NCBI RefSeq assembly: GCF_015234515.1 | Contig: NZ_JADGMY010000036.1 | Span: 20,809-84,808 of the forward strand | DNA length: 64,000 nucleotides | Reading direction: 5' to 3' | DNA from: Cellulomonas sp. | GTDB taxonomy: Bacteria > Actinomycetota > Actinomycetes > Actinomycetales > Cellulomonadaceae | Part shown: piece after piece, positions 1 to 8,123 of the stretch | How the letters are laid out: each line of letters begins with the position of its first letter | How positions within the stretch are numbered: position 1 is the first letter of the stretch | Notes under the pieces: generated by a model | Databases searched by the model: none | Seen by the model: the letters and a program-made list of their open reading frames with translations, nothing else | What the model was told of the DNA's origin: nothing | Position numbers and translations under genes: made by a program

Positions 1-1
1 C

Positions 2-280
2 GCCAACGTGCTGCGCGCCGCCGAGCGGGCGCGCGAGGTCGGCGTGGAGGTGTGGTCGATGACCGGCCCGCGGCCGAACCCGCTCGCCGCGCTCTCGGAC
101 GAGGTCCTGGCCGTCGATGCACCGACGACCGCCGCCGTGCAGGCCGTCCACCTGGTCGCGGTGCACGCCGTGTGCGCGGTGCTCGACGAGCACCTCGCCG
201 TGCGCACGGCCGCCATGCGCGACACGGCGGCCGCGACCGCCCTTCCGGGGACGGCCGCAGCCGTGGAGGTACCGGCGTGA
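2..280 (+). CDS. SIS-domain sedoheptulose-7-phosphate isomerase (GmhA-like), C-terminal part
   Basis: Only the last 92 codons are present; the gene is cut by the left edge of the window. The residues fit the end of a GmhA-type sugar phosphate isomerase: an ANVLRAAERARE helix, a TG-NPL segment, a VDAPTTAAVQAVHLVAVHAVC helix and a VD-like tail. GmhA converts sedoheptulose 7-phosphate to D-glycero-D-manno-heptose 7-phosphate in the cytoplasm. The stop (278-280) overlaps the GTG of the HldE-like gene, which performs the next steps of that pathway, so function and context agree. Another SIS isomerase cannot be excluded without the N-terminus. Confidence 0.75.
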   Translation, partial: ANVLRAAERAREVGVEVWSMTGPRPNPLAALSDEVLAVDAPTTAAVQAVHLVAVHAVCAVLDEHLAVRTAAMRDTAAATALPGTAAAVEVPA

Positions 281-1767
281 GCGGCGACGTGCGCGCGCGC
301 CCGCACGTCGTCGTGGTCGGCGACGTGGTGCTCGACCGCGACGTCGAGGGGCGGGTCGACCGGCTGTGCCCCGACGCGCCCGCGCCCGTGCTCGACGTCA
401 CGCACGTCCGCGAGAGCCCGGGCGGCGCAGGGCTCACGGCGCTGCTGGTGGCGCAGGACGCGCGGGTGACCCTCGTCGCGCCGCTCGCCGACGACGCCGC
501 CGGCCGTGCGCTGCGCGAGCGGCTGGCGCACGACGTCGACGTGCTCGCGCTGCCGCACGCCGGCGCGACGCGCCGCAAGGTCAGGGTCCGCAGCGCCGCC
601 CACTCCCTGGTCCGGATCGACGACGGCGGACCCGGCACGCCCGGCGCCGTGCCGGTCGACGCGGTGCGTCGCGTGCTCGCCGACGCCGACGTCGTGCTCG
701 TGTCCGACTACGGCGCCGGCGTCACACGCGACGACGACCTGCGTGCGCTGCTCGCCGACGCGGCCGCTGCCGGACCCGTCGTGTGGGACCCGCACCCGCG
801 CGGCGGTCCGCCCGTACCCGGCGTCACGCTCGTGACGCCCAACGTCGGCGAGGCGCGCGGCTCCCTGCGCGACGACCCGACAGGGGCCGACGGTCCGCCC
901 GACGACCTGGCACGTCGCCTGCGTGAGGTCTGGCAGGCGCGCGCGGTGGCCGTCACCGTGAGCGCCGACGGCGCGTTCGTGGCGGCCGGCGGCGATGCGC
1001 AGTACGTCCCCGCCCCGGCCGTCACCGGCGGCGACCCGTGCGGTGCCGGCGACCGGTTCGCGGGGTCCGCGGCGCTCGCGCTGGCGGCCGGCGCGCTTCC
1101 CGTCGAGGCGGTCGCCCGCGGTGTCGCCGACGCGAGCGACTGGGTCGCGGCCGGCGGCGCCGAGGCGTACCGCCGGCACGACGGACGCCCCGCCGCACGG
1201 ACCGCCCCACGCGCCGCGACCGACGTCCGACGCCCGCAGGCACGGGGCGACGGGCCCGCCACCGGGGTGACGTGCGAAAACGCGCAGGCCGACGCGCTGC
1301 CGGCGCTGGCCGCGCGCCTGCGCCGCGACGGACGCTCGCTCGTCGCCACGGGCGGCTGCTTCGACATCGTCCACGCCGGCCACGTCGCGACGCTGCAGGC
1401 CGCCCGCCGGCTGGGCGACGCGCTCGTCGTCCTGATGAACTCCGACGCCTCCGTGCGCCGCCTCAAGGGCGCCGGTCGCCCCGTCGTCACCGCCGCGGAC
1501 CGCGCCCGCGTCCTCGAGGCCCTCGACTGCGTGGACGCCGTCGTCGTCTTCGACGAGGACGACCCGCGGGCCGCCCTCGACCGCCTGCGCCCCGACGTGT
1601 GGGCCAAGGGCGGCGACTACGGCGGCGCCCCGCTGCCCGAGGCCGCGACCGTGCGCGCCCACGGCGGCCGGGTCGTGCTGCTGCCCTACCTCGACGGCCG
1701 TTCGACGACGTCGATCATCGAGCGCTCGGGCGTCGCCCGCGCCACCACCCCCAAGGAGACCGTGTGA
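277..1767 (+). CDS. hldE: Bifunctional heptose 7-phosphate kinase / heptose 1-phosphate nucleotidyltransferase (HldE/RfaE-like)
   Basis: 496 residues from a GTG that overlaps the stop of the isomerase gene. The N-terminal half is a PfkB/ribokinase-type sugar kinase: a GDVVLDRDVEG start, SPGGAG, and the GDPCGAGDRFAG motif with the catalytic Asp near residue 255. The C-terminal ~150 residues are a cytidylyltransferase fold with GGCFDIVHAGHV, LKGAGRP, WAKGGDY and a STTSIIER end, as in RfaE domain II. Together they would phosphorylate heptose 7-phosphate at C1 and activate it as a nucleotide sugar. The middle linker (about residues 300-345) is Arg/Pro-rich. The nucleotide used (ADP or another) cannot be told from sequence. 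Next gene overlaps by four bases. Confidence 0.88.
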   Translation: MSGDVRARPHVVVVGDVVLDRDVEGRVDRLCPDAPAPVLDVTHVRESPGGAGLTALLVAQDARVTLVAPLADDAAGRALRERLAHDVDVLALPHAGATRRKVRVRSAAHSLVRIDDGGPGTPGAVPVDAVRRVLADADVVLVSDYGAGVTRDDDLRALLADAAAAGPVVWDPHPRGGPPVPGVTLVTPNVGEARGSLRDDPTGADGPPDDLARRLREVWQARAVAVTVSADGAFVAAGGDAQYVPAPAVTGGDPCGAGDRFAGSAALALAAGALPVEAVARGVADASDWVAAGGAEAYRRHDGRPAARTAPRAATDVRRPQARGDGPATGVTCENAQADALPALAARLRRDGRSLVATGGCFDIVHAGHVATLQAARRLGDALVVLMNSDASVRRLKGAGRPVVTAADRARVLEALDCVDAVVVFDEDDPRAALDRLRPDVWAKGGDYGGAPLPEAATVRAHGGRVVLLPYLDGRSTTSIIERSGVARATTPKETV

Positions 1768-2495
1768 GCACCGTCCTCGACCCCGCCGACTCCCCCGCGC
1801 TGCTGGCCCCGCGCGAGCTGGGGACCGTGTTCGTCACCGGGGGCGCCTCCGGCCTCGGGGCCGCGGTCGTGGACGCCGTGCTCGCGTCGGGCGGGACGGT
1901 CGGCGTGCTCGACCGCGTCGCGCCGGCGGCGGACGTGCCGCACGTCGAGGTGGACCTGTCCGACTCGACGGCCGCCGCAGCAGCCGTCGAGGAGCTCGTG
2001 CGGCAGGTCGGGGAGCCGACGGGCGTCGTGACCGCCGCGGGCACCGACGCGTGCGGGCGGCTCGTCGACATCGACCCGGCGACCTGGGAGAAGGTCGTCG
2101 CCGTCAACCTGTTCGGCACGGTGGCCGTCGTGCGCGCGGCCGTCCCGTACCTGGAGAAGGTGCGCGGCACCGTGGTGACCGTCGCCTCGACGCTCGCGCT
2201 GCGCGGCATGAGCGACGCGACGGCGTACAGCGCGTCGAAGTTCGCGGTCCGCGGGTTCTCGCACGCGCTGGCCGCCGAGCTGGCCGGCAGCGTCGGCGTC
2301 ACGTGCCTCATCCCCGGCGGCATGCGGACCGCGTTCTTCGACGGCCGCACCGAGCAGTACCGACCCGGCCCGGACGCCGACCTGAACGACCCGCGCGCCA
2401 CGGCCGGCGCGGTGCTCACCGCCCTGCGCCAGCCCGTCGGCTCGGAGATCCGGGAGCTGCTCGTCATGGCCTCCGGGGAGAGCTCCTGGCCGTGA
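1764..2495 (+). CDS. Short-chain dehydrogenase/reductase (SDR)
   Basis: 243 residues. The GTG start overlaps the stop of the HldE-like gene and follows an AAGGAG at 1752-1757. The N-terminal Rossmann motif reads TGGASGLGA, with an acidic DL segment after strand 3 and VVTAAGTDA in place of the NNAG motif. The catalytic region has VASTLAL followed by YSASK (Tyr-x-x-x-Lys). It is a classical SDR, but the substrate is unknown. Its place between a heptose activation gene and a glycosyltransferase suggests a sugar or sugar nucleotide, which is an inference from context only. Confidence 0.8.
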   Translation: MSTVLDPADSPALLAPRELGTVFVTGGASGLGAAVVDAVLASGGTVGVLDRVAPAADVPHVEVDLSDSTAAAAAVEELVRQVGEPTGVVTAAGTDACGRLVDIDPATWEKVVAVNLFGTVAVVRAAVPYLEKVRGTVVTVASTLALRGMSDATAYSASKFAVRGFSHALAAELAGSVGVTCLIPGGMRTAFFDGRTEQYRPGPDADLNDPRATAGAVLTALRQPVGSEIRELLVMASGESSWP

Positions 2496-3442
2496 GCGAC
2501 GACCACGAGGGCGACGTCCTCGTCCTGCGGGCCCTCGGGCTGGGTGACGCGCTGACCGGCGTCGCGGCCCTGCGGGGCGTGCGGCGCGCGTGGACCGACC
2601 GACGGGTCGTGCTCGCCGGGCCCGCCGCCACCGGCACCTGGCTGCGCGACCTCGGCGTCGTCGACGACGTGCTGGTCACCGACGGGCTCGCACCGCTCGC
2701 CTGGGACGGGACCGGTCACCTCGCCGTCAACCTGCACGGCCGCGGTCCGCAGAGCCACCGCGCGCTGGCGGCGACGCGCCCGGCGCGGCTCGTGGGGTAC
2801 GCGACCACCGAGCACCCCGACGGGCCGACGTGGCAGACCGACGAGCACGAGGTCACCCGCTGGTGCCGGCTGGTGACGTCCGTCGGAGGGCCGTGCGACG
2901 CGTCGGACCTGCGCCTGGCCGTGCCGCCGGACACGTCCACCGCGCCGGGCACGGTCCTGCTGCACCCCGGCGCCGCGTCGGGGTCCCGGCGCTGGCCGGT
3001 CGAGCGCTGGGGGGACGTGGCCCGGGCGCTCGTCGACGCGGGCCGGGACGTCACGCTGACGGGTGCGACGACGGAGGCGGACCTGTGCGCGGCCGTCGCC
3101 GAGTGGTCGGGGCGCGACGTGCGCGTGCTCGCCGGGACGCTCGACCTGCCGGGGCTCGCGGGCGTCGTCGCCGGCGCACGGCTCCTGGTGTGCGGCGACA
3201 CGGGGGTCGCGCACCTCGGCACGGCCGTCGGGACGCCCTCGGTCCTGCTGTTCGGCCCCACCCCGCCACGGTGGTGGGGCCCCGCGATCGACGCCGACCG
3301 GCACGCGGTGCTGTGGCACGGCCACCCCCACCGGCCGGGCGACCCGCACGGGTCCGACGTCGACCCGGCGCTCGCCGCGATCACGGTCGACGAGGTGCTC
3401 GACGCCGTCGCCGCGGTCCTGGCGGCGCCGGACCCCGGCTGA
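2492..3442 (+). CDS. Glycosyltransferase family 9 (heptosyltransferase-like)
   Basis: 316 residues from a GTG overlapping the previous stop. The start VLRALGLGDALTGVAALRGVRRA is the GT9 N-terminal signature (acceptor-side Rossmann domain), the middle has LLHPGAASGSRRWP, and the C-terminal donor site has CGDTGVAHLGTAVGTPSVLLFGPTPP. GT9 enzymes transfer heptose from ADP-heptose in Gram-negatives. With the isomerase and HldE-like genes just upstream, a heptosyltransferase acting on a cell-surface glycan is the natural reading. It is the last gene of the operon and ends six bases before the convergent gene's stop codon. Confidence 0.82.
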   Translation: MSDDHEGDVLVLRALGLGDALTGVAALRGVRRAWTDRRVVLAGPAATGTWLRDLGVVDDVLVTDGLAPLAWDGTGHLAVNLHGRGPQSHRALAATRPARLVGYATTEHPDGPTWQTDEHEVTRWCRLVTSVGGPCDASDLRLAVPPDTSTAPGTVLLHPGAASGSRRWPVERWGDVARALVDAGRDVTLTGATTEADLCAAVAEWSGRDVRVLAGTLDLPGLAGVVAGARLLVCGDTGVAHLGTAVGTPSVLLFGPTPPRWWGPAIDADRHAVLWHGHPHRPGDPHGSDVDPALAAITVDEVLDAVAAVLAAPDPG

Positions 3443-3448
3443 CGCGCG

Positions 3449-4414
3449 TCAGGCGGTGCGCTCGAGCGCGTCGGCGAACCACGCGACCGTGCGTCCCAGG
3501 CCGTCCTCCCAGGGGACCTCGGGAGCCCAGCCGAGGGCCTCGCGGGCCAGCGCCGTGTCCGGCCGGCGGACCTCGGGGTCGTCGACAGGACGGTCGACGA
3601 AGGTGATGGCCGACCCGGACCCCGTGGCGGCCACGACGTCCTCGGCGATGCGCCGCACGCTCAGCTCCGTCGGGTTGCCGATGTTGACGGGCCCGGGGTG
3701 GTGGCTGTCCGCGAGCGCGAGGATGCCGCGCACGAGGTCGTCGACGTAGCACACGGACCGCGTCTGGGAGCCGTCACCCGCGACGGTCAGGGGCTCGCCG
3801 GCAAGCGCCTGGCGGATGAACGTGGGGATCGCGCGGCCGTCGAAGGGGCGCATCCGGGGGCCGTAGGTGTTGAAGATGCGCACGATCGCCGTGTCGACGC
3901 CGTGCGTCGCGCGGTAGGCGGTGGTGATGGCCTCGGCGTAGCGCTTGGCCTCGTCGTAGACCCCGCGGGGTCCGACCGGGTTGACGTTGCCCCAGTACGT
4001 CTCGGGCTGCGGGTGGACGAGCGGGTCCCCGTAGACCTCGGAGGTCGAGGCCAGGACGAACCGCGCGCCCTTCTCCATGGCCAGCCCCAGCGCGTGGCCG
4101 GTGCCGATGGCGCCGACCTTCAGCGTGTGGATGGGCAGCTGGAGGTAGTCCAGCGGGGACGCGGGCGACGCGAAGTGCAGGACGAGGTCCACCTCGCCGG
4201 GCACGTGCACGAAGTCCGTGACGTCGCACCGCTGGAGCCGGAAGCGCGGCGACTCCGTGAGGTGCGCGACGTTGGCGGGCGTGCCCGTCAGGAAGTTGTC
4301 GAGCGCGACCACGTGCGCGCCGCGTCCGACGAGCTCGGTGCACAGGTGGCTGCCGAGGAACCCGGCTCCTCCGGTGACGACGACTCGACCCGCAGTGACC
4401 TGGCTGCCGGGCAT
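3449..4414 (-). CDS. NAD-dependent sugar epimerase/decarboxylase, UDP-glucuronate decarboxylase-like
   Basis: 321 residues, starting at an ATG preceded by GGAGG with good spacing. It is an extended SDR: GGAGFLGSHLC binds NAD, DNFLTG follows strand 2, STSEVYGDP holds the catalytic Ser/Thr, and YDEAKRYAE is the Tyr-x-x-x-Lys pair. The run around NPVGPRGVYDEAKR and FNTYGPRMRP is typical of UDP-xylose synthases, which oxidise and decarboxylate UDP-glucuronate. Other NDP-sugar epimerases are possible. It lies convergent to the heptose operon, so it may supply another sugar for the same surface glycan (inference). Confidence 0.8.
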   Translation of the reverse strand: MPGSQVTAGRVVVTGGAGFLGSHLCTELVGRGAHVVALDNFLTGTPANVAHLTESPRFRLQRCDVTDFVHVPGEVDLVLHFASPASPLDYLQLPIHTLKVGAIGTGHALGLAMEKGARFVLASTSEVYGDPLVHPQPETYWGNVNPVGPRGVYDEAKRYAEAITTAYRATHGVDTAIVRIFNTYGPRMRPFDGRAIPTFIRQALAGEPLTVAGDGSQTRSVCYVDDLVRGILALADSHHPGPVNIGNPTELSVRRIAEDVVAATGSGSAITFVDRPVDDPEVRRPDTALAREALGWAPEVPWEDGLGRTVAWFADALERTA

Positions 4415-4463
4415 GCGCACCTCCGACGTGGTCCACGCGCGCCGGCACGGTCCAGGCCCGCAG

Positions 4464-4515
4464 GTGCGTGGTGGGAGACGACGATCCCACGAGGGGCCGG
4501 ACCCCACCACCGCAC
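4464..4515. terminator. Hairpin downstream of the nirBD operon
   Basis: GTGCGTGGTGGG (4464-4475) can pair with CCCACCACCGCAC (4503-4515) with one bulged base, leaving a loop of about 27 bases. It lies just after the stop of the chelatase gene, read on the minus strand, in a 175-base gap before the next start. No T-run follows, so it would be an actinobacterial-type hairpin terminator or a processing stem; this is inferred. Confidence 0.4.
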
Positions 4516-4589
4516 GACGACCCCGGAACGGTCGCACGCGCGGCGGCGTCAGCGACGAGGAGGCGCAGGACGCGTGGCCTCCGCGCTGC

Positions 4590-5324
4590 TCACGCTTCCG
4601 CGGACACCACGGGCGACCACGTCGCCGACGCCTGCGCGGTGACCGCGTCGTACCGGTCCAGCACGATCGTCGCGAGTCGCGGATCAGGGGCCAGCGCGTC
4701 CGTCACGACGTCGGCACCCGCCTCCAGCACCCGGTCGAGGAAGAACCCGGGCGCGAGCAGGTACGACGCGACCACGACACGCCCGCCCGGGGCCAGGTCG
4801 GTACGTGCCGCGGCGACGGCCTCCGCGACGCGCGGGTGCGCGCCCGCGCCGTAGCCGACGGTGACCGGCCGCGCCAGGTGCGCCGCGAGCGCGGCGACCA
4901 CGAGCCGGACCGCGTCGGCCGCCTCCGGGTCGGTCGAGCCGGCCGCGGCCAGCACGACGGCGTCGTCCGGCGCCAGCCCGACCGCGGCCAGCCGGTCCGC
5001 GAGGATCTCGACGAGCAGCGGGTCGGGACCCAGCGGGCGCGCCGCAGCCGCGCCCGGCCGGTCGACCGCCCCGTGGATGTCGACCTTGACGTGGAACCCC
5101 ACCGACAGCAGCAGCGGCACCACGACGGCGGGTGCGGACCCGACGGCTCCCGCCACGACGGCGTCGACCTCGGGCTGCTGCACGTCGACGAACGCCTCGC
5201 GCACGTCCAGGTCGGGACGCGCCAGCGCGACGTCCGCGAGGATCGACGCGATCGCCGCGCGTCCCGGGACGCTGTCGGTGCCGTGCGAGCAGCCCACCAG
5301 GACGGGCGCCGGGGTGGACGTCAT
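4590..5324 (-). CDS. Sirohydrochlorin chelatase (CbiX/SirB-like)
   Basis: 244 residues; the ATG overlaps the stop of the HemD-like gene by four bases (ATGA). The protein begins with VLVGCSHGTDS, the N-terminal strand carrying the metal-binding His, and has VPLLLSVGFHVKVDIHGAV for the second His region. A duplicated half follows (VGYGAGAHPRV, VASYLLAPGFFLDRV). Such chelatases insert Fe or Co into sirohydrochlorin. As the last gene of a nitrite reductase operon that also holds uroporphyrinogen synthase and methyltransferase genes, iron insertion to finish siroheme is the likely role. Confidence 0.83.
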   Translation of the reverse strand: MTSTPAPVLVGCSHGTDSVPGRAAIASILADVALARPDLDVREAFVDVQQPEVDAVVAGAVGSAPAVVVPLLLSVGFHVKVDIHGAVDRPGAAAARPLGPDPLLVEILADRLAAVGLAPDDAVVLAAAGSTDPEAADAVRLVVAALAAHLARPVTVGYGAGAHPRVAEAVAAARTDLAPGGRVVVASYLLAPGFFLDRVLEAGADVVTDALAPDPRLATIVLDRYDAVTAQASATWSPVVSAEA

Positions 5325-6442
5325 GACTGCTCCTGGAGCTCGATCCGGTAGCCGCGCTTGACCACCGTGCGGATGAGCGCGCGGCTTCCGGTGGCGTCCC
5401 GCAGCCGGGCGATCGCGACCTCGGCCGCGTGCGGGTCGGACGATACCCCCGGCAGCGCCGCGAGCACACGGTCGCGCGGCACCACCGAGCCGCGCGCGTG
5501 CGCGAGCAGCCGCAGCACCTCCAGGCCCGTGCGGGATAGCGGCAGGACCCGGCCGTCGAGCACCGCCGCGCCGCGGCGGACCCGCAGCGGGCCCGCCACC
5601 GTGTCGAGCGCCTCGATGCCCCCGTAGTGCGTCACGACGGCCCGCACGAGCGACCCGAGCCGCCCCCGGTCCGGCACGAGCGGGTCGATCCCCGCCTCGA
5701 CCAGCGGCCTGGCCGTCACCGGTCCCACGGCCGCGAACACGACACCCCCCGACGCGTGCCGGCGCACGACGCCGTCGAGCACGCCCGCCTCCTGCGCCGC
5801 CGCCACCCACGCGGCGGCGCCCGGCGCGGACGTGAACACGACGGTGTCGATCTCGCCGTCCGCGACCGCACGCGCCGACTCCCGGACCAGCGCGGGGTCC
5901 GGCGGCGGGCCCCAGCGGTACACGACGACGCTGCGCACCCGGGCACCGGCGAGCGCGAACGCCTCGTCGAGCCCGTCCCCGCCGGCGCCGTGGTGCTGGA
6001 TGACGATGTCGCGGCCGGCGACGCCCTCGTCCAGGAGCGTCTCGCCGATCTCGGCGCTCGTCTCCGACTCCGCGACCCAGTCGGCGCTCAGCCCGGCGGC
6101 CTGGATCGCGCCGCGCGCCTTGGGCCCGCGCGCGACGATGCGGGTGGCGCCGAGGACCGCGAGCAGGCGGTCGGCGACGCCCGCGGCGTCGGCGGCCTCG
6201 ATCCAGCCACGGAACCCGATGCCCGTGGTCACGACGACCGTGTCCGGCGGGTCGGCCAGCAGGTCGCGCGTGCGCTCGAGGAGCAGCGCGTCGTCGGTGT
6301 GCGGCACCATGCCGAGCGCGGGCGCGTGCCGCACGGTCGCACCGCGGCGCTCGAGGGCGGCGCTCAGCTCGGAGGCCCGGCGGTCGGCGGTGACGAGCAC
6401 GACGCAGCCGGCCAGCGTCTGGTCGATCATCTGCCCCGTCAC
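5321..6442 (-). CDS. Uroporphyrinogen-III synthase (HemD) fused to a C-terminal winged-helix DNA-binding domain
   Basis: 373 residues from a GTG overlapping the upstream stop; an in-frame ATG lies four codons later. Residues 1 to about 255 look like HemD, which cyclises hydroxymethylbilane to uroporphyrinogen III (LAGCVVLVTADRR, TTGIGFRGW, VFTSAPGAAAW, FAAVGPVTARPLVEAG). From about residue 275 the protein has an OmpR-type winged helix: LPLSRTGLEVLRLLAHARGS, then a recognition-helix region EVAIARLRD and the beta-hairpin VKRGYRIE. HemD-winged-helix fusions are known in actinobacterial nitrite reductase operons. A dual enzyme/regulator role is inferred. Confidence 0.85.
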   Translation of the reverse strand: MTGQMIDQTLAGCVVLVTADRRASELSAALERRGATVRHAPALGMVPHTDDALLLERTRDLLADPPDTVVVTTGIGFRGWIEAADAAGVADRLLAVLGATRIVARGPKARGAIQAAGLSADWVAESETSAEIGETLLDEGVAGRDIVIQHHGAGGDGLDEAFALAGARVRSVVVYRWGPPPDPALVRESARAVADGEIDTVVFTSAPGAAAWVAAAQEAGVLDGVVRRHASGGVVFAAVGPVTARPLVEAGIDPLVPDRGRLGSLVRAVVTHYGGIEALDTVAGPLRVRRGAAVLDGRVLPLSRTGLEVLRLLAHARGSVVPRDRVLAALPGVSSDPHAAEVAIARLRDATGSRALIRTVVKRGYRIELQEQS

Positions 6443-7707
6443 GCGCCCATTGTCGCCGGGTCCGGGGCCAGGTCGTCCACGGGCTCGCCCTGCGGGACGT
6501 CGAGGAGGCCCGGACGGGCGACCTCGCCGATCACGACGACGGCCGGCGAGCGCACCCCGCGCGCGCCGCACAGCGCCGCGACCTCGTGGAGCGGGCCCCG
6601 CGTCACGCGCTGGTCGGGCAGGGTCGCCTGCTCGACGACGGCCACGGGGACGTCGGGGTCGACACCGCCGGTCAAGGCGTCACGGACGAGCCCGGGCAGC
6701 GCCGCGACCCCCATCAGCACGACGACGGTGCACGAGCGGTCGCGCAGGCCGGTCAGCGCGACGGCGGACCACCCGTCGGTCCCGTTCATGACGTGCACGG
6801 CGCCGACGACGCCCCGGTGGGTCAGGGGGATCCCGGCGGCCGCGGCCGCCGCGAACGCGCTGCTGACGCCGGGGACGACCGTGACGGGGACACCCGCCGC
6901 ACGGCACGCGGCGACCTCCTCCCCGCCACGGCCGTACACGAACGGGTCCCCGCCCTTGAGCCGCACGACCAGACGCCCGCGCTGCGCGTGCTCGACCAGG
7001 ATGCGGTTGATCTCGTCCTGCGGCACCGGGTGGTGACCGGGCGACTTGCCGACGTCGACGACCTCGACGTCGGCGGGCAGCTCGGCGAGCACGTCGGTGG
7101 GGCCCAGCCGGTCGGCGACGACGACGTCGGCCTCGGCGAGCGCGCGCCGCCCCGCGACCGTCAGCAGCCCGACGTCCCCGGGCCCGCCGCCGACCAGGAC
7201 GACGCGGCCGCGGTCCGCCGCCGCACGCCGGCGCCGCAGGTCGACGTCACCGGCCCGCAGGTGCGCCGCCAGCCGGTCGCGCACCTGCACGGTGCGACGG
7301 GGGTCGGCGCCCGTCGTCGACACGACGCCCACCAGGACGTCGCCGGCGCGCGTCGTCGCTGGCGTGCGCGCGGTCCCGGCCGCGGGCCGGCGCGGCCCGC
7401 CCGCGTCCACGCAGAAGACCCGCCGCGCGGTCGCCCACGCGACGACCGCGGCGTCGGTGGCGCGCTCGCCCGTCGCCGTGTGGACCAACCACACGTCGTC
7501 GAGGTCGGCCTCGACCACCTCGCGATCCGACCAGCGGGCACGGCCGGCGACCACCAGGTCCGCCAGCGGCTCGCACACGTGCGGCGCGACGACGTGGACG
7601 CGGGCGCCCTCGTCCGCGAGCGCCTCGGCACGCCGGGCCGCGACCGGTCCCCCACCGACCACGAGCACGGGCCGGTCGGTGAGCTCGACACCCAGCAGCG
7701 CGGTCAC
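6439..7707 (-). CDS. cysG: Siroheme synthase CysG-like: precorrin-2 dehydrogenase plus uroporphyrinogen-III C-methyltransferase
   Basis: 422 residues, GTG start overlapping the nirD stop. The N-terminal ~150 residues form an NAD-binding precorrin-2 dehydrogenase domain (VLVVGGGPVAARRAEAL). The C-terminal ~250 residues form the SAM-dependent methyltransferase: VVLVGGGPGDVGLLT, VVRLKGGDPFVYGRGGEE, VPGVSSAFAAAAAAGIPLTHRG, VVVLMGV. It methylates uroporphyrinogen III twice and oxidises the product to sirohydrochlorin. The central CysG dimerisation segment looks short and Arg/Ala-rich. It is a paralogue of the gene at 50227-51528; this copy would serve NirB. Confidence 0.87.
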   Translation of the reverse strand: MTALLGVELTDRPVLVVGGGPVAARRAEALADEGARVHVVAPHVCEPLADLVVAGRARWSDREVVEADLDDVWLVHTATGERATDAAVVAWATARRVFCVDAGGPRRPAAGTARTPATTRAGDVLVGVVSTTGADPRRTVQVRDRLAAHLRAGDVDLRRRRAAADRGRVVLVGGGPGDVGLLTVAGRRALAEADVVVADRLGPTDVLAELPADVEVVDVGKSPGHHPVPQDEINRILVEHAQRGRLVVRLKGGDPFVYGRGGEEVAACRAAGVPVTVVPGVSSAFAAAAAAGIPLTHRGVVGAVHVMNGTDGWSAVALTGLRDRSCTVVVLMGVAALPGLVRDALTGGVDPDVPVAVVEQATLPDQRVTRGPLHEVAALCGARGVRSPAVVVIGEVARPGLLDVPQGEPVDDLAPDPATMGA

Positions 7708-8123
7708 GCGGCGCCCCCGCCGACGGCGACCCGCACGTCCCCGTCGGCCACCTGCACCGTCCAGGTGCGCAGGTCCGCCGCGTGGCCCGCGACCGGCTGC
7801 TTGCCGGCGGCGTCGAGGCACGCGCCGGTCCGCAGGTCGAACACCTGCTTGTGCATGGGCGAGGCGACCGTGGGCACGTCCTGCCCGTCGACCCGCCGCG
7901 TGCCGACGATGCCGCGCGCCAGGACGTGCGCGTCGCTGAACGGGTCGTGGTGCTGCACGGCGAGCACGGTGTCGTCGAGCAGCCGGAACAGGGCGACCTG
8001 CGTGAGCACGGGTGCGCCGGCGACCTCGTCGGGCACGAGGGCGGCGGCACCGCGCTCGCGCGCGAGGTCGTCCAACCGGCACACGGTGAGCCACGTCGTG
8101 GCACGTTCGTCGAGCGTCGTCAT
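7704..8123 (-). CDS. nirD: Nitrite reductase small subunit NirD
   Basis: 139 residues; the ATG overlaps the nirB stop by four bases. The fold is Rieske-like: LTVCRLDDLARERG at the start, FRLLDDTVLAVQHHDPFSDAHVLARGIVG, VPTVASPMHKQVFDLRTG and a C-terminal VQVADGDVRVAV. As usual for NirD, the Rieske iron-sulfur ligands are missing (positions of CxH are QHHDPF and PMHKQ), so it probably acts as a structural partner of NirB in assimilatory NADH-dependent reduction of nitrite to ammonium. Confidence 0.88.
   Translation of the reverse strand: MTTLDERATTWLTVCRLDDLARERGAAALVPDEVAGAPVLTQVALFRLLDDTVLAVQHHDPFSDAHVLARGIVGTRRVDGQDVPTVASPMHKQVFDLRTGACLDAAGKQPVAGHAADLRTWTVQVADGDVRVAVGGGAA

Noticed and set aside
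4415..4589. Small gene between the chelatase and decarboxylase genes
   Set aside because: No frame with start, ribosome site and codon use; only a hairpin is seen.
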